From Lachnospiraceae bacterium (GTDB lineage: Bacteria > Bacillota > Clostridia > Lachnospirales > Lachnospiraceae), in the NCBI GenBank assembly GCA_017467845.1, contig JAFUKH010000085.1, positions 1 through 64,000 on the forward strand: a DNA stretch of 64,000 nucleotides. Reading direction: 5' to 3'. The position numbers were made by a program, and so were the translations under genes. Positions 34,639 through 42,902 of the stretch are shown here, one piece after another (position 1 is the first letter of the stretch; each line of letters starts with the position of its first letter). A model generated the notes under the pieces. The model did no database searches. It worked only from the letters and a program-made list of their open reading frames with translations, and had not been told where the DNA came from.

Positions 34639-35748
34639 TTATTTGGTCAGCTGTTTTGCTGTCAAAAAAGTAGTTACCGGAACGGACAGCACCACTGCCA
34701 AACTGCCAATAATACCTTTTACCAATTCCACCACCATAAAATCCGTGTTGATCAGACTCATATATGGCATGCTGTACATGTAATACACCAGCACGGAATT
34801 AAGGCTTGTACCCACAAAAGCAAGTGCCAATGTATCGGTCATGGTTCCCATAATATCTTTACCAATATTCATTCCGCTCCTCCACAGCTGTCCTTCGGTA
34901 AGCTGTGGATTCTGCTCCTTCAACTCAAACAGGGATGACACAAGAGACATACAGGAGTCCATTACTGCACCCATGGCCGCAATCAATATTCCTGCGGTCA
35001 GCAGATTGTCAATGCGGAAGGAACAATTCTCCGTAATAAAAAGCAGGTTCTCGGCCTCCGGTGTACTTAAGGTATTTATATTGCCGAATTCTCCAACAAT
35101 GTACGCCAGAATTCCCGCCAGCACGGTACATATGGTACAACTCAGTGTTGCAAGCATACTCTTTGCCGTAAAACCATTCAGCACAATCATGTTATGCAGA
35201 GTAGAAAGCAGCACTACGATAACTGCTGCCCAAATAGCGGGCATTCCATTAATCAGCATAGGAATAAATAAAAATACAACATTCACCAATGTTACCAAAA
35301 GTCCGGCGATGGCACAGGCCCCCTTTTGCCTTCCGATCAGTAAGACGAGTGCCAAAAGCAGTACTGCCAGAAAATAGACGATGCTGCTACGATCTCTATA
35401 CATCACTGTGGTGATGATAAAATCATCATAGCTTCCCACGATGTAATCCATGCCCACAGATGCTTCCATCTGGGAAACTCTGGTTACATAATTGGTAGCC
35501 TGCAGGATTTTTCCCTTGTGCTCACCACTGAGAATCTCCAGTTTTAAGACCTGCTTTCCGATTCGAATATAATCAAAATCCGGATCTTGTCCCATATCCT
35601 CCGAAACAATCTCCGTTACTCTTGCCTTTGCATAAGCAAGTCCCTCGGGATAATCTGCCGGTCTTTCATAGGTTAAGGATTTATTAATTCCTATGATTAC
35701 TAAAATATATATAATTAAAAATATAGTATGCCCCAAAAATTTTTTCAT
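34639..35748 (-). CDS. YibE/F-family membrane protein
   Basis: This 369-residue protein begins with one membrane anchor and an extracellular beta-rich domain (about 30-125, with EILSGEHKGKILQATNY). About eight membrane helices follow (from IVYFLAVLLLALVLLI to the end), carrying the family block AAMGAVMDSCMSLVSSLFEL. YibE/F proteins are widespread in Firmicutes and their function is unproven. It is followed by the Pho boxes of pstS, so it is not part of the pst operon. A hairpin separates it from the phosphatase gene upstream, and read-through from that Pho-controlled gene is possible. Confidence 0.85.
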   Translation of the reverse strand: MKKFLGHTIFLIIYILVIIGINKSLTYERPADYPEGLAYAKARVTEIVSEDMGQDPDFDYIRIGKQVLKLEILSGEHKGKILQATNYVTRVSQMEASVGMDYIVGSYDDFIITTVMYRDRSSIVYFLAVLLLALVLLIGRQKGACAIAGLLVTLVNVVFLFIPMLINGMPAIWAAVIVVLLSTLHNMIVLNGFTAKSMLATLSCTICTVLAGILAYIVGEFGNINTLSTPEAENLLFITENCSFRIDNLLTAGILIAAMGAVMDSCMSLVSSLFELKEQNPQLTEGQLWRSGMNIGKDIMGTMTDTLALAFVGTSLNSVLVYYMYSMPYMSLINTDFMVVELVKGIIGSLAVVLSVPVTTFLTAKQLTK

Positions 35749-35772
35749 AAACGTTTTACTACTCCTTTACGA

Positions 35773-35809
35773 AAAGGAGCTCCGCACAATTTCTGTACGA
35801 AGCACCTTT
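35773..35809 (-). terminator. Stem-loop after the dockerin phosphatase gene
   Basis: A 15-bp stem with one mismatch and two wobble pairs (arms AAAGGTGCTTCGTAC and complement) with a 7-nt loop lies 23 nt after the stop. The following sequence is only weakly T-rich, so it may be a leaky terminator or a stabilising hairpin. Confidence 0.5.
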
Positions 35810-35831
35810 CCAAATTACTAAAGAAGAATGA

Positions 35832-37841
35832 CTAATTCATGTAGCTGGCAATCATTACATAATCTAATACATTCACGATTTCATCACGGTTGATATCACA
35901 CTTCTTCTCGTTTGTCTGATACTTAGCAAGAGCAATTGCAAGGTCGGCTAAGGTAACCTTTCCATCCTTGTTAATATCACTTGCTTTCTCGTAAGAGTAA
36001 AGCTCAGTTGTTACCTCTCCCTTAACCGTCTCAGCTACCACGTCTTCTGCATTTAATTCCTCTTCGATTTCAGAAAGCTCTACCGTATCAGCCTTTACAA
36101 GCTTCGCTACTACAGAATCCGCATTAACGCCGTCCTTTAAGGTAAAGGTGAAGGTTGCTACATTGCATCTTACCTCAGAGCTTACTGCATTCTGAAGACC
36201 CATAAGAAGGCTAACTTCTCCGTTCTCGTTTGCTGAATCACTGAAGATCACATTGTCAAAACAACTCTTTGCTTCTACAAGCTCAAGTGCCTCTGTATCA
36301 TAGGAAAGAGCAATTTCAAATGCATTTGCCTCTTTTAAATTATCAAACTGTACGGTGTACTCGATAGTATTCTCATTCTCTTCTACGATCAGCTCGCTTC
36401 CCTGCAGATAAGAAGTAACGTCATCTGAAGTATCACGTCTTAAAGTAAACTGATCATACACATACTTTTCTGTGGTAATCTGATCAAGGTCGGTATCATA
36501 TTTAAACATATAGGTTACTGAGCTGATAGTATCCTCAGATACTTCAAACATAGTGATTACCTGTTCCTTCTTGATATCACTTCCGGTATCGGTAGAGTTT
36601 ACATCAAGGAACTCATAGTTCAATGAAAGAGGATCACCCTCGCCTACAGTATAGTTCTTTCTGGAATACCACTTTAAGCCACCTGCATGTCCACCTACCA
36701 TATAAAGAGGTGCATTACTTGGCTGTTCAATACTTCCATCCTCGTTGATTGCAGGGTTTGCATTGTTACCTTCTGCGGTTACAAAGCCTCTGGAATATAC
36801 GTGGTCATGTCCCTGTAATACTAAATCTACATCTAATTCAGAAAAGATTGGTGCCCAGAACTTTCTTGCAGATACTACATCACCATCAACGATATGTGAT
36901 GCACCGGTATAAAGTGACTTATGGAAGCCTACTACCACCCACTGTCCGTTCTCTTTTGCATCAGCAACCTCTGCACGAAGCATCTCTTCCTGCTGCGCAC
37001 GAGCGTCATCACTGTATCTTGCCTCTTCTAAATTCAGGCTGATAAATTTCATGCAGCCATAGTCAAAGCTGTATGCAATCTTACCGGCTTCTTCCGGAGC
37101 ATTGATATGCTGATATAATTCGTTGTTATCATGATTACCCTGAGTAACTGCCACAAGGCTGTTGGCAAACATATCTTCACCACCATCAGGATATAAACCG
37201 TCGTTGTTAAATAACCACTGCCATTGATTCTCGTTAGTTGCCTTATCGGTAGTATCACCTGCAAGGAATACGAAGTCAGGATTCATCTCATTAATCTCTG
37301 CTAAGGTTGCACCAAGTGCCTTAGCGTTTGCTGCATTGGATACCTGAGTATCTGCAATATACGCGAAGGTAAAGGTCTGGCTGTCATTCTTAGCAAGAGC
37401 TGTCTTGAAGGTTCCGTTAGCTGAGTTGAAACCATCACCTACGGTATACTCGTACTCAGTGTAAGGCTCTAATCCGGATACAGAGATTTCATGAATATAC
37501 TTTCCTGAAATACCTGCATATGAGGTTCCTTCTACATAAATCACATTGGCGTCATCGCCTACCTTATTCAGTTTGATTACCGTATCGGTATCTACAACAG
37601 TGGTGTAAGTTACATTTACCTGGGTAGATGCATCATTTCCCACATGAACATTCAACTGCTCCGGAGCCTTTGCTTCGTCCACTACTGCTACGGTAGCTAC
37701 CTGAGCCTCAGCTTCTGCCACAGCCTGTGCTTCCACATTACCGCTGCTTACCTGCGCTGCCGATGTATCAACACCACAGCTCATCACCATTGCTACTGCA
37801 AGAGCCATTGCTCCTACTCTTTGTACATACTTATTTTTCAT
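35832..37841 (-). CDS. Secreted calcineurin-like phosphatase with cohesin-like and dockerin domains
   Basis: The 669-residue secreted protein has a signal peptide (MKNKYVQRVGAMALAVAMVMSC). A purple-acid-phosphatase-like Fn3 domain follows (about 60-150), then a metallophosphoesterase domain (about 160-430) with ADTQ, AGDTTD, GNHDNN, GFHKSLY and GHDHVYSRG. Next is a cohesin-like beta domain (ALSYDTEALELVEAKS, ATFTFTLKDGV) and a C-terminal type I dockerin with two calcium loops (DINKDGKVTLAD, DINRDEIVNVLD). It likely releases phosphate from organic phosphates at the cell surface. The ATG at 37841 has GAGAGGAG ahead and overlaps the stop of the anchored protein gene upstream. PhoP-type boxes precede that gene, so both should respond to phosphate starvation. 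Confidence 0.88.
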   Translation of the reverse strand: MKNKYVQRVGAMALAVAMVMSCGVDTSAAQVSSGNVEAQAVAEAEAQVATVAVVDEAKAPEQLNVHVGNDASTQVNVTYTTVVDTDTVIKLNKVGDDANVIYVEGTSYAGISGKYIHEISVSGLEPYTEYEYTVGDGFNSANGTFKTALAKNDSQTFTFAYIADTQVSNAANAKALGATLAEINEMNPDFVFLAGDTTDKATNENQWQWLFNNDGLYPDGGEDMFANSLVAVTQGNHDNNELYQHINAPEEAGKIAYSFDYGCMKFISLNLEEARYSDDARAQQEEMLRAEVADAKENGQWVVVGFHKSLYTGASHIVDGDVVSARKFWAPIFSELDVDLVLQGHDHVYSRGFVTAEGNNANPAINEDGSIEQPSNAPLYMVGGHAGGLKWYSRKNYTVGEGDPLSLNYEFLDVNSTDTGSDIKKEQVITMFEVSEDTISSVTYMFKYDTDLDQITTEKYVYDQFTLRRDTSDDVTSYLQGSELIVEENENTIEYTVQFDNLKEANAFEIALSYDTEALELVEAKSCFDNVIFSDSANENGEVSLLMGLQNAVSSEVRCNVATFTFTLKDGVNADSVVAKLVKADTVELSEIEEELNAEDVVAETVKGEVTTELYSYEKASDINKDGKVTLADLAIALAKYQTNEKKCDINRDEIVNVLDYVMIASYMN

Positions 37842-38466
37842 AAATTTCTCCTCTCGCCTTCTTACGGCCAAAACTAATGTATATTAATACTCCTGCGATT
37901 CCTGCTGCGCCTAGGATGCAAAGAATCGTTATCCAGGAAATACTAACTCCCATTTCTTCTACGGCAGCCAGAGGAAGGCTTTCCTCTTCTACCTGTGTCT
38001 CAGGGATACCTGCAACCAAGTTCACCTTGGCATCTACCAGATATTCCTCTTCTTCATACTCAGCGTCCCCGATGGTATACTTCTTTACTGTCTTTAAAGC
38101 AAGCTCCGAATCTGTACCAATCTGACAGGTTCCGGTAACAGTAATCGTCATGCTCTCTGTAAAGGAATCTTCTCCATCAAAGAAGCCAAACCATGTCATC
38201 TCATTTTCTGTGGGGCCCGTAGCACTTACCTCTTTGTCATATTCTACGGAAAGAATCTCACACTCCGGACCACATACCACACCGAACTCCATCCCTGCGT
38301 AAGCATCACTTTCGCTTGTCACAATATCAAAGCAAAACTCTCCGGATTCCTGATCCACAGATATCTCTGTAGCCGGTAAGGTAACCGGCACCTCACCCTG
38401 TGCGCTGACTACAATACCTTTGGATAAAATCATCATAGCCACCACTGCTAAAATAAATTTTTTCAT
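37831..38466 (-). CDS. Membrane-anchored cohesin-like surface protein
   Basis: This 211-residue protein has a signal peptide (MKKFILAVVAMMILSKGIVVSA) and a beta-rich domain (about 25-150). The pattern SDAYAGMEFGVVCGPECEILSVEYD resembles the start of cohesin modules. An acidic linker and a C-terminal membrane helix (ISWITILCILGAAGIAGVLIYISFG) followed by basic residues complete it. It could hold the dockerin-bearing phosphatase, whose gene overlaps it by 11 nt, on the cell surface. The cohesin assignment is tentative because the domain is short and diverged. PhoP-type repeats lie upstream. Confidence 0.7.
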   Translation of the reverse strand: MKKFILAVVAMMILSKGIVVSAQGEVPVTLPATEISVDQESGEFCFDIVTSESDAYAGMEFGVVCGPECEILSVEYDKEVSATGPTENEMTWFGFFDGEDSFTESMTITVTGTCQIGTDSELALKTVKKYTIGDAEYEEEEYLVDAKVNLVAGIPETQVEEESLPLAAVEEMGVSISWITILCILGAAGIAGVLIYISFGRKKARGEIYEK

Positions 38467-38530
38467 TCTTCTTTCTCCTCTTTTCGCTCCACACATCTCC
38501 TGTGGACACTTATGATGATACGCCTCCGAA

Positions 38531-38580
38531 CGTAAAATCCATCATCAGCGGGCTGTAAAAAGAATTTAAAGTTTTGTAAA
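38531..38580 (-). promoter_or_regulatory. PhoP box array upstream of the cohesin-like/phosphatase pair
   Basis: On the minus strand TTTACA (38575-38580), TTTAAA (38565-38570) and TTTACA (38554-38559) recur with starts 10-11 bp apart. TTTACG lies at 38531-38536. The arrangement copies that before pstS (three phased hexamers, then one more downstream). Confidence 0.7.
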
Positions 38581-38655
38581 GAAATTGAAAAATAGTGTGT
38601 TTTTATAGGAAAATAGAACTAGTTGAACCTTTTGACTGAAAATTCTCATATATAA

Positions 38656-38682
38656 ATAAAAAAGAGAGCATTTCTGCTCTCT
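38656..38682 (-). terminator. Terminator of the Uma2 gene
   Basis: A perfect 8-bp stem AGAGAGCA/TGCTCTCT with a GAAA loop on the minus strand is followed by six T. Confidence 0.88.
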
Positions 38683-38686
38683 AATT

Positions 38687-39948
38687 TTACCCTTCTATAA
38701 TTTCTGCCAACTCATTCAAGTCCACAATGATTTGCTTATCATATATACTCAGCCCCACCACCTCCGTAAAAGGATAGGATGCTACATTCTCACCGTTTTC
38801 AAAATCATAGGTAATAAGGCGTTTCTCCTTGGGATCCACAATCCAATATTCCCGCACACCGGCATTTAAATACTTCCGGTGCTTGAGATTCAAGTCCTTC
38901 TTTCGCGTGGACGGTGACAAAATCTCCAGAACGAAGTCCGGGGCACCGTAGATAACCCGATTATTCCATTTCTTCTTGTCGCATAGAATCATAAAATCCG
39001 GTAACATCATAGTCTTATCATTACAATCCAACTGTAGACAGGTTCGAAAAGTAAATACACCATCCCCATACACCTTCACTTGAGGATATATCTGCGTCAA
39101 TATATCTACTGCCAGTTCCTCATGTTCACCATAAGGCTTCTCCATCTCATAAAAAGTGCCATCTATCAATTCTGCCCATCTGTCATATGGCAAACGAAAG
39201 AAATCCTCTACCGTATATCCTCCTTGTTGCTTACTCAAATATGACAAGGAATCTTCCTCAACTTTCATCACCTCTTGCCCATCTTCGGTTGAAAACCTGA
39301 CAGTTTTTCTGCTCCTTTGTATTTCTCTTTCCAAAAAGAATTTCTCAAACTTTCCTAAATCAATGAAAATCTCTCCTTGATATATTGCCAGCCCCAATTT
39401 CCCGTCCAAAGAATACACATCTTCTTTCCCATGTTCAAAATCATACATGTAAAGCAGCTTTTTCTTGGGATCAACGAGCCAATATTCACGTACACCTGCA
39501 TTACAATACTTCTTCAGTTTAAGAACCATATCCTTCTTGCGCGTGGAGGGCGACAATACTTCCAGCACAAATCAGGTGCACCATTAATCCCCCACTCCTC
39601 TATCTTATCCATATCGCACAAGATAATTACATCCGGCTGTACCATCGTCTTGTCATCACAATCCAGCCGCACATCCACGGGGGCAACAAATACCTTACAA
39701 CTGCCTCCCCTCTCTTCAATCTGATTTGCCAACATTCTTGCAGTTTCAAAAAGGAGCTCCTGATGTATCACCCGGGGAGCAGTCATATTATAGAACGAAC
39801 CGTCTATCAGCTCTACTCTCATATCCTCCGGAAGAGCATAGTAATCCTCCAAGGTGTACTCCCCCTGCCTCTTGAAGAAATACTTAGGGGCTGCTTCCTC
39901 CACTTTGTGTTCCTGCGTTACCATTTCATCATCATAATTATACTTCAT
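38687..39948 (-). pseudogene. Tandem two-domain Uma2-family endonuclease-like gene with frameshift
   Basis: Two Uma2-type PD-(D/E)xK domains are encoded head to tail. Domain 1 starts at 39948 (VELIDGSFYNMTAP, VQPDVIILCD, GINGAPDL) and continues in another frame as LEVLSPSTRKKDMVLKLKKYCNAGVREYW. Domain 2 follows (AELIDGTFYEMEKP, LPDFMILCD, GAPDFVLEILSPSTRKKDL). One base is missing near 39568-39572, where GAPDFVLE should read through; restoring it would give one protein of about 420 residues. Uma2 proteins are common in cyanobacteria and Firmicutes, and their role is unclear. Both domains keep the Asp and the VREYW-type core. This is either a recent inactivation or a sequencing error. Confidence 0.8.
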
Positions 39949-40008
39949 ATGTATCCTTTCCCAAGGCTTCTCCGATATAATTATGATATACTCATATGTA
40001 TTTATTTG

Positions 40009-41214
40009 TCAAGTGGCGCCTTTCGCCTTTTCCTTCAAAAGCAGTATTCCCATCAAAATCACCACCGGGAATATTGTTGCCATCAGAATTCCCTTCTTTA
40101 AGTCGCCGCTACAGGCATCCGCCACCATTCCCACCAATGTGGGACCACCGGAACATCCCAGGTCACCTGCAAGAGCCATCAGCGCATACATGGCGGTTCC
40201 GGCACCGGGCAGATTCCAGGCTGCTACACTATAAGTTCCCGGCCAAAATATACCTACAGAGAATCCACAAACCGCACATCCGATAAGGCCAATGATGGGA
40301 CTTGGTGCCAGTGCAGTTACCAAATAACAGAGGATACAAAGAATCGCACTTCCGATCATCATTTTCTTCAGCGGTATCCTGTCACTGTATTTCCCGTAAA
40401 TAGCTCTGGCAGTTCCCATAAGAGCAGCAAATGCACATGGTCCTGCCAAATCCCCTACCGTTTTGGACACCTGCAATCCCTTTTCCGCAAAAGCGGAGGC
40501 CCACTGACTCATAGACATCTCAGAGGCTCCGGCACAGAACATCACTACCATTAACAGCCAGAAATATTTTCTTTTCAGTAAATTTCTAAGCGGAACGCGT
40601 TCTCCCTCTGATACGATGGAATAAATAGGAACCAGTGCAAAATAAAAGCAATTAAGCAACGGAACCAGAGCCCATATAAAAGCAAGAATCTTCCAATTAG
40701 AAATACCCGCTACTCCAAAAAAGATGGTAGAAACCAGTACGACCCCTACCTGTCCCCAACAATAAAAGGAATGCAACAAGCTCATGGCTGCCTCCTTTTT
40801 CTCAGTAGGACAGGCTTCTACCATAGGACTGATTGCTACTTCGATGATACCGCCACCAATGGCATAAAACACTACCGAAATCAACAATCCTGCATATGGG
40901 TTCCCCAAGGTCATAGGTAACACAGCCATTCCCATAAGTCCAATTGCCGCGCATGCGTGGGCAAAAATCACCGCCCGTCGGTATCCCACTTTATCTAGTG
41001 TCTTGGTGGCAACCAAATCCACCGTGAGCTGCACCGCAAAATTAATAGTTGTAATTAACGTAATCTGCTCCAGGGAAAGTCCATAATCCTGCACGAACGT
41101 TAAAAACAAAAGAGGTGCAAAATTATTGACGATTGCCTGGGTAATATACCCGATATAACTGGCATAAATGGTATGTTCATAGCTCTTTTTCACATTTGCA
41201 ATCAATGACGACAT
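40009..41214 (-). CDS. Major facilitator superfamily transporter
   Basis: The 401-residue MFS protein has twelve membrane helices. It opens with NVKKSYEHTIYASYIGYITQAIVNNFAPLLF, has the loop motif VDLVATKTLDKVGYRRAV between helices 2 and 3, and a second-half loop RAIYGKYSDRIPLKK. Similar Clostridial proteins are annotated as sugar or general metabolite MFS carriers; the substrate is unknown. It ends 60 nt before the Uma2 gene in opposite order of transcription flow (all minus strand) and begins 7 nt after the YgjP-like stop. Confidence 0.88.
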   Translation of the reverse strand: MSSLIANVKKSYEHTIYASYIGYITQAIVNNFAPLLFLTFVQDYGLSLEQITLITTINFAVQLTVDLVATKTLDKVGYRRAVIFAHACAAIGLMGMAVLPMTLGNPYAGLLISVVFYAIGGGIIEVAISPMVEACPTEKKEAAMSLLHSFYCWGQVGVVLVSTIFFGVAGISNWKILAFIWALVPLLNCFYFALVPIYSIVSEGERVPLRNLLKRKYFWLLMVVMFCAGASEMSMSQWASAFAEKGLQVSKTVGDLAGPCAFAALMGTARAIYGKYSDRIPLKKMMIGSAILCILCYLVTALAPSPIIGLIGCAVCGFSVGIFWPGTYSVAAWNLPGAGTAMYALMALAGDLGCSGGPTLVGMVADACSGDLKKGILMATIFPVVILMGILLLKEKAKGAT

Positions 41215-41220
41215 AGTACT

Positions 41221-41892
41221 CTATCCTTTTAATATCTTTCTGATTTCTCTCCACCCCGGATAAAACCGGTCCATATATCCGTAGAACACTGCATTGTGTC
41301 CCTTCTCATATAGATGCACAAGCTCGTGAACAATGACGTATTCCAAACATTCCTGGGGGAACTTAGCAAGCTGCAAATTCAGCCAGATGCGTTTATCTGT
41401 CACATTGCAGGTTCCCCAGCGTGTCTTCATATTTTTTACTCCCCAAGAGTCAGGTGTTTTTCCTACAATCTGCGTGTATTTCTCCATTAAAAGAGGCACC
41501 CTTGCCTTCAGCTGCCTGCGGTATAAATCCTCAACCAGCTTCTGCCGAAAAGCGGCATCACCTTCTTTTGGAATCTCTAAGAGAATCTGTTCGCCCTGCA
41601 CAGAAGCACATGGCCTCCCCTTAGTGTACACCACCTCTAAGAAATACTCCTTTCCCCAGAGCAGATGCTTTTCTCCGTTTTCATAGGTATAGACTTTATG
41701 TAAGGGCTGGCTAAGCAGCTTCCTGCGGGCTGCCAAAATCCATTCCCTCCGGGAGCGTACAAATTCCTCTATGGTTCGGTCACTGACCTGCCTTGGCGCA
41801 GTTACCTTTACTTTTCCATCGGGAGGAAGTACGCGGATATAGATATTCTTAATCTTTTTGCGTTCCACCTGATATGATAAATCCTCTACCAT
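41221..41892 (-). CDS. YgjP-like zinc metallopeptidase (M48/DUF45)
   Basis: This 223-residue protein shows the DUF45/WLM hallmark HELVHLYEKGHNAVFYGYMDRFYPGW, with HExxH as zinc site and a third His, preceded by MKTRWGTCN. It is cytoplasmic, without a signal peptide. Relatives include YgjP and SprT-like proteins, some linked to DNA-protein crosslink repair; the substrate here is not known. The start at 41892 lies after the stop of the upstream gene (41915); the longer open frame would overlap it. Confidence 0.87.
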   Translation of the reverse strand: MVEDLSYQVERKKIKNIYIRVLPPDGKVKVTAPRQVSDRTIEEFVRSRREWILAARRKLLSQPLHKVYTYENGEKHLLWGKEYFLEVVYTKGRPCASVQGEQILLEIPKEGDAAFRQKLVEDLYRRQLKARVPLLMEKYTQIVGKTPDSWGVKNMKTRWGTCNVTDKRIWLNLQLAKFPQECLEYVIVHELVHLYEKGHNAVFYGYMDRFYPGWREIRKILKG

Positions 41893-41914
41893 ATTCCTTA
41901 AGCCTTCTCCTTCG

Positions 41915-42901
41915 TTACACACCTTCCTCTAACTTACCATATTTCTCTGCAAAAGTAATCTTAATCTGCAAAAACTCCTCAATATAGCGCATCAGAGTAA
42001 AAAGTCTTGCCCTGTCCTCAAATTCTTCCCTGGTAACCGGCAGCTGCTGACTCTTCATATCCTTGTCCATCTCCTGAAACAGCTTCATCAGCATGGTTCC
42101 ATCATTTTCCCTTGCATAGACCTTCGCCATAAGCTCCATAAAGTCGGATATTTTCTTTGCAGTTGCCGGACTGCTCCCCAGAGCCCTGGCACTTTTATAC
42201 ATTTCAAAAAGCACCTCACACTGCTCCTCCCGCATCTTGAGATAATCCACGTCATAGGTGTCATCCTTGCGAAACTGATTCTTGTAATCTACCTCCGCAG
42301 CATCCTTTGCCTTACGAATCATCTTTTCCAGTACCACAAAGCAATCTCCGTTATAATCGGAGATATCCATATTCACCACTCTCTCTGACATACGAGTAAG
42401 AATCTTCACAATCTGCTCATCCGCATTTTGCTCCAGCTCCCTAATATAACGCTCCCTCTTATGTAGATGAAGATTGGCCACAATTCCGGCGATAACACCA
42501 ATTAAGAAAATCAGTACCTCATTCATAATGGTAGGGAAGGTCATCACCCCTTCCGATACAAAGTGGGAAATAAGCACGGAATTCATAGCCATTGCCCCGT
42601 GCCAACCGAATATCTGACACACGAAAATATATAAAGCTAGAAACAGGAAAAAGGCGTTTAGATGAACGCCTAATAGTCCAAAACTGATTCCTGCAAGAAT
42701 AAGGGCACTGATAAAAGCATAGAATCTCCCCAGTGCCGTTTTCACTGTTTCTGTCTTGGTGGGCTGAATGGATAAAATAGCCACCACGCCTGCAGACACT
42801 GCATACTTAAGACGCAAGACTTCCGCAAAGCAGATTGCTATTACCGCCGCAAGCACCACCTTTGCGGCTTGTATCACAATATCTCTATCAATCTTTTTCA
42901 T
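41915..42901 (-). CDS. Aromatic acid exporter (ArAE/FUSC) family protein
   Basis: The 328-residue protein has an N-terminal domain of about six membrane helices (QAAKVVLAAVIAICFAEVLRL, VSAGVVAILSIQPTKTETVK, GWHGAMAMNSVLISHFVSEG) and a helical cytoplasmic C-terminal domain (about 150-325), as in ArAE_1 proteins. It probably exports aromatic or other organic acids. It sits one base after the DUF4125 gene and before the YgjP-like gene, in an apparent operon of related spacing. Confidence 0.85.
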   Translation of the reverse strand: MKKIDRDIVIQAAKVVLAAVIAICFAEVLRLKYAVSAGVVAILSIQPTKTETVKTALGRFYAFISALILAGISFGLLGVHLNAFFLFLALYIFVCQIFGWHGAMAMNSVLISHFVSEGVMTFPTIMNEVLIFLIGVIAGIVANLHLHKRERYIRELEQNADEQIVKILTRMSERVVNMDISDYNGDCFVVLEKMIRKAKDAAEVDYKNQFRKDDTYDVDYLKMREEQCEVLFEMYKSARALGSSPATAKKISDFMELMAKVYARENDGTMLMKLFQEMDKDMKSQQLPVTREEFEDRARLFTLMRYIEEFLQIKITFAEKYGKLEEGV

Positions 42902-42902
42902 A

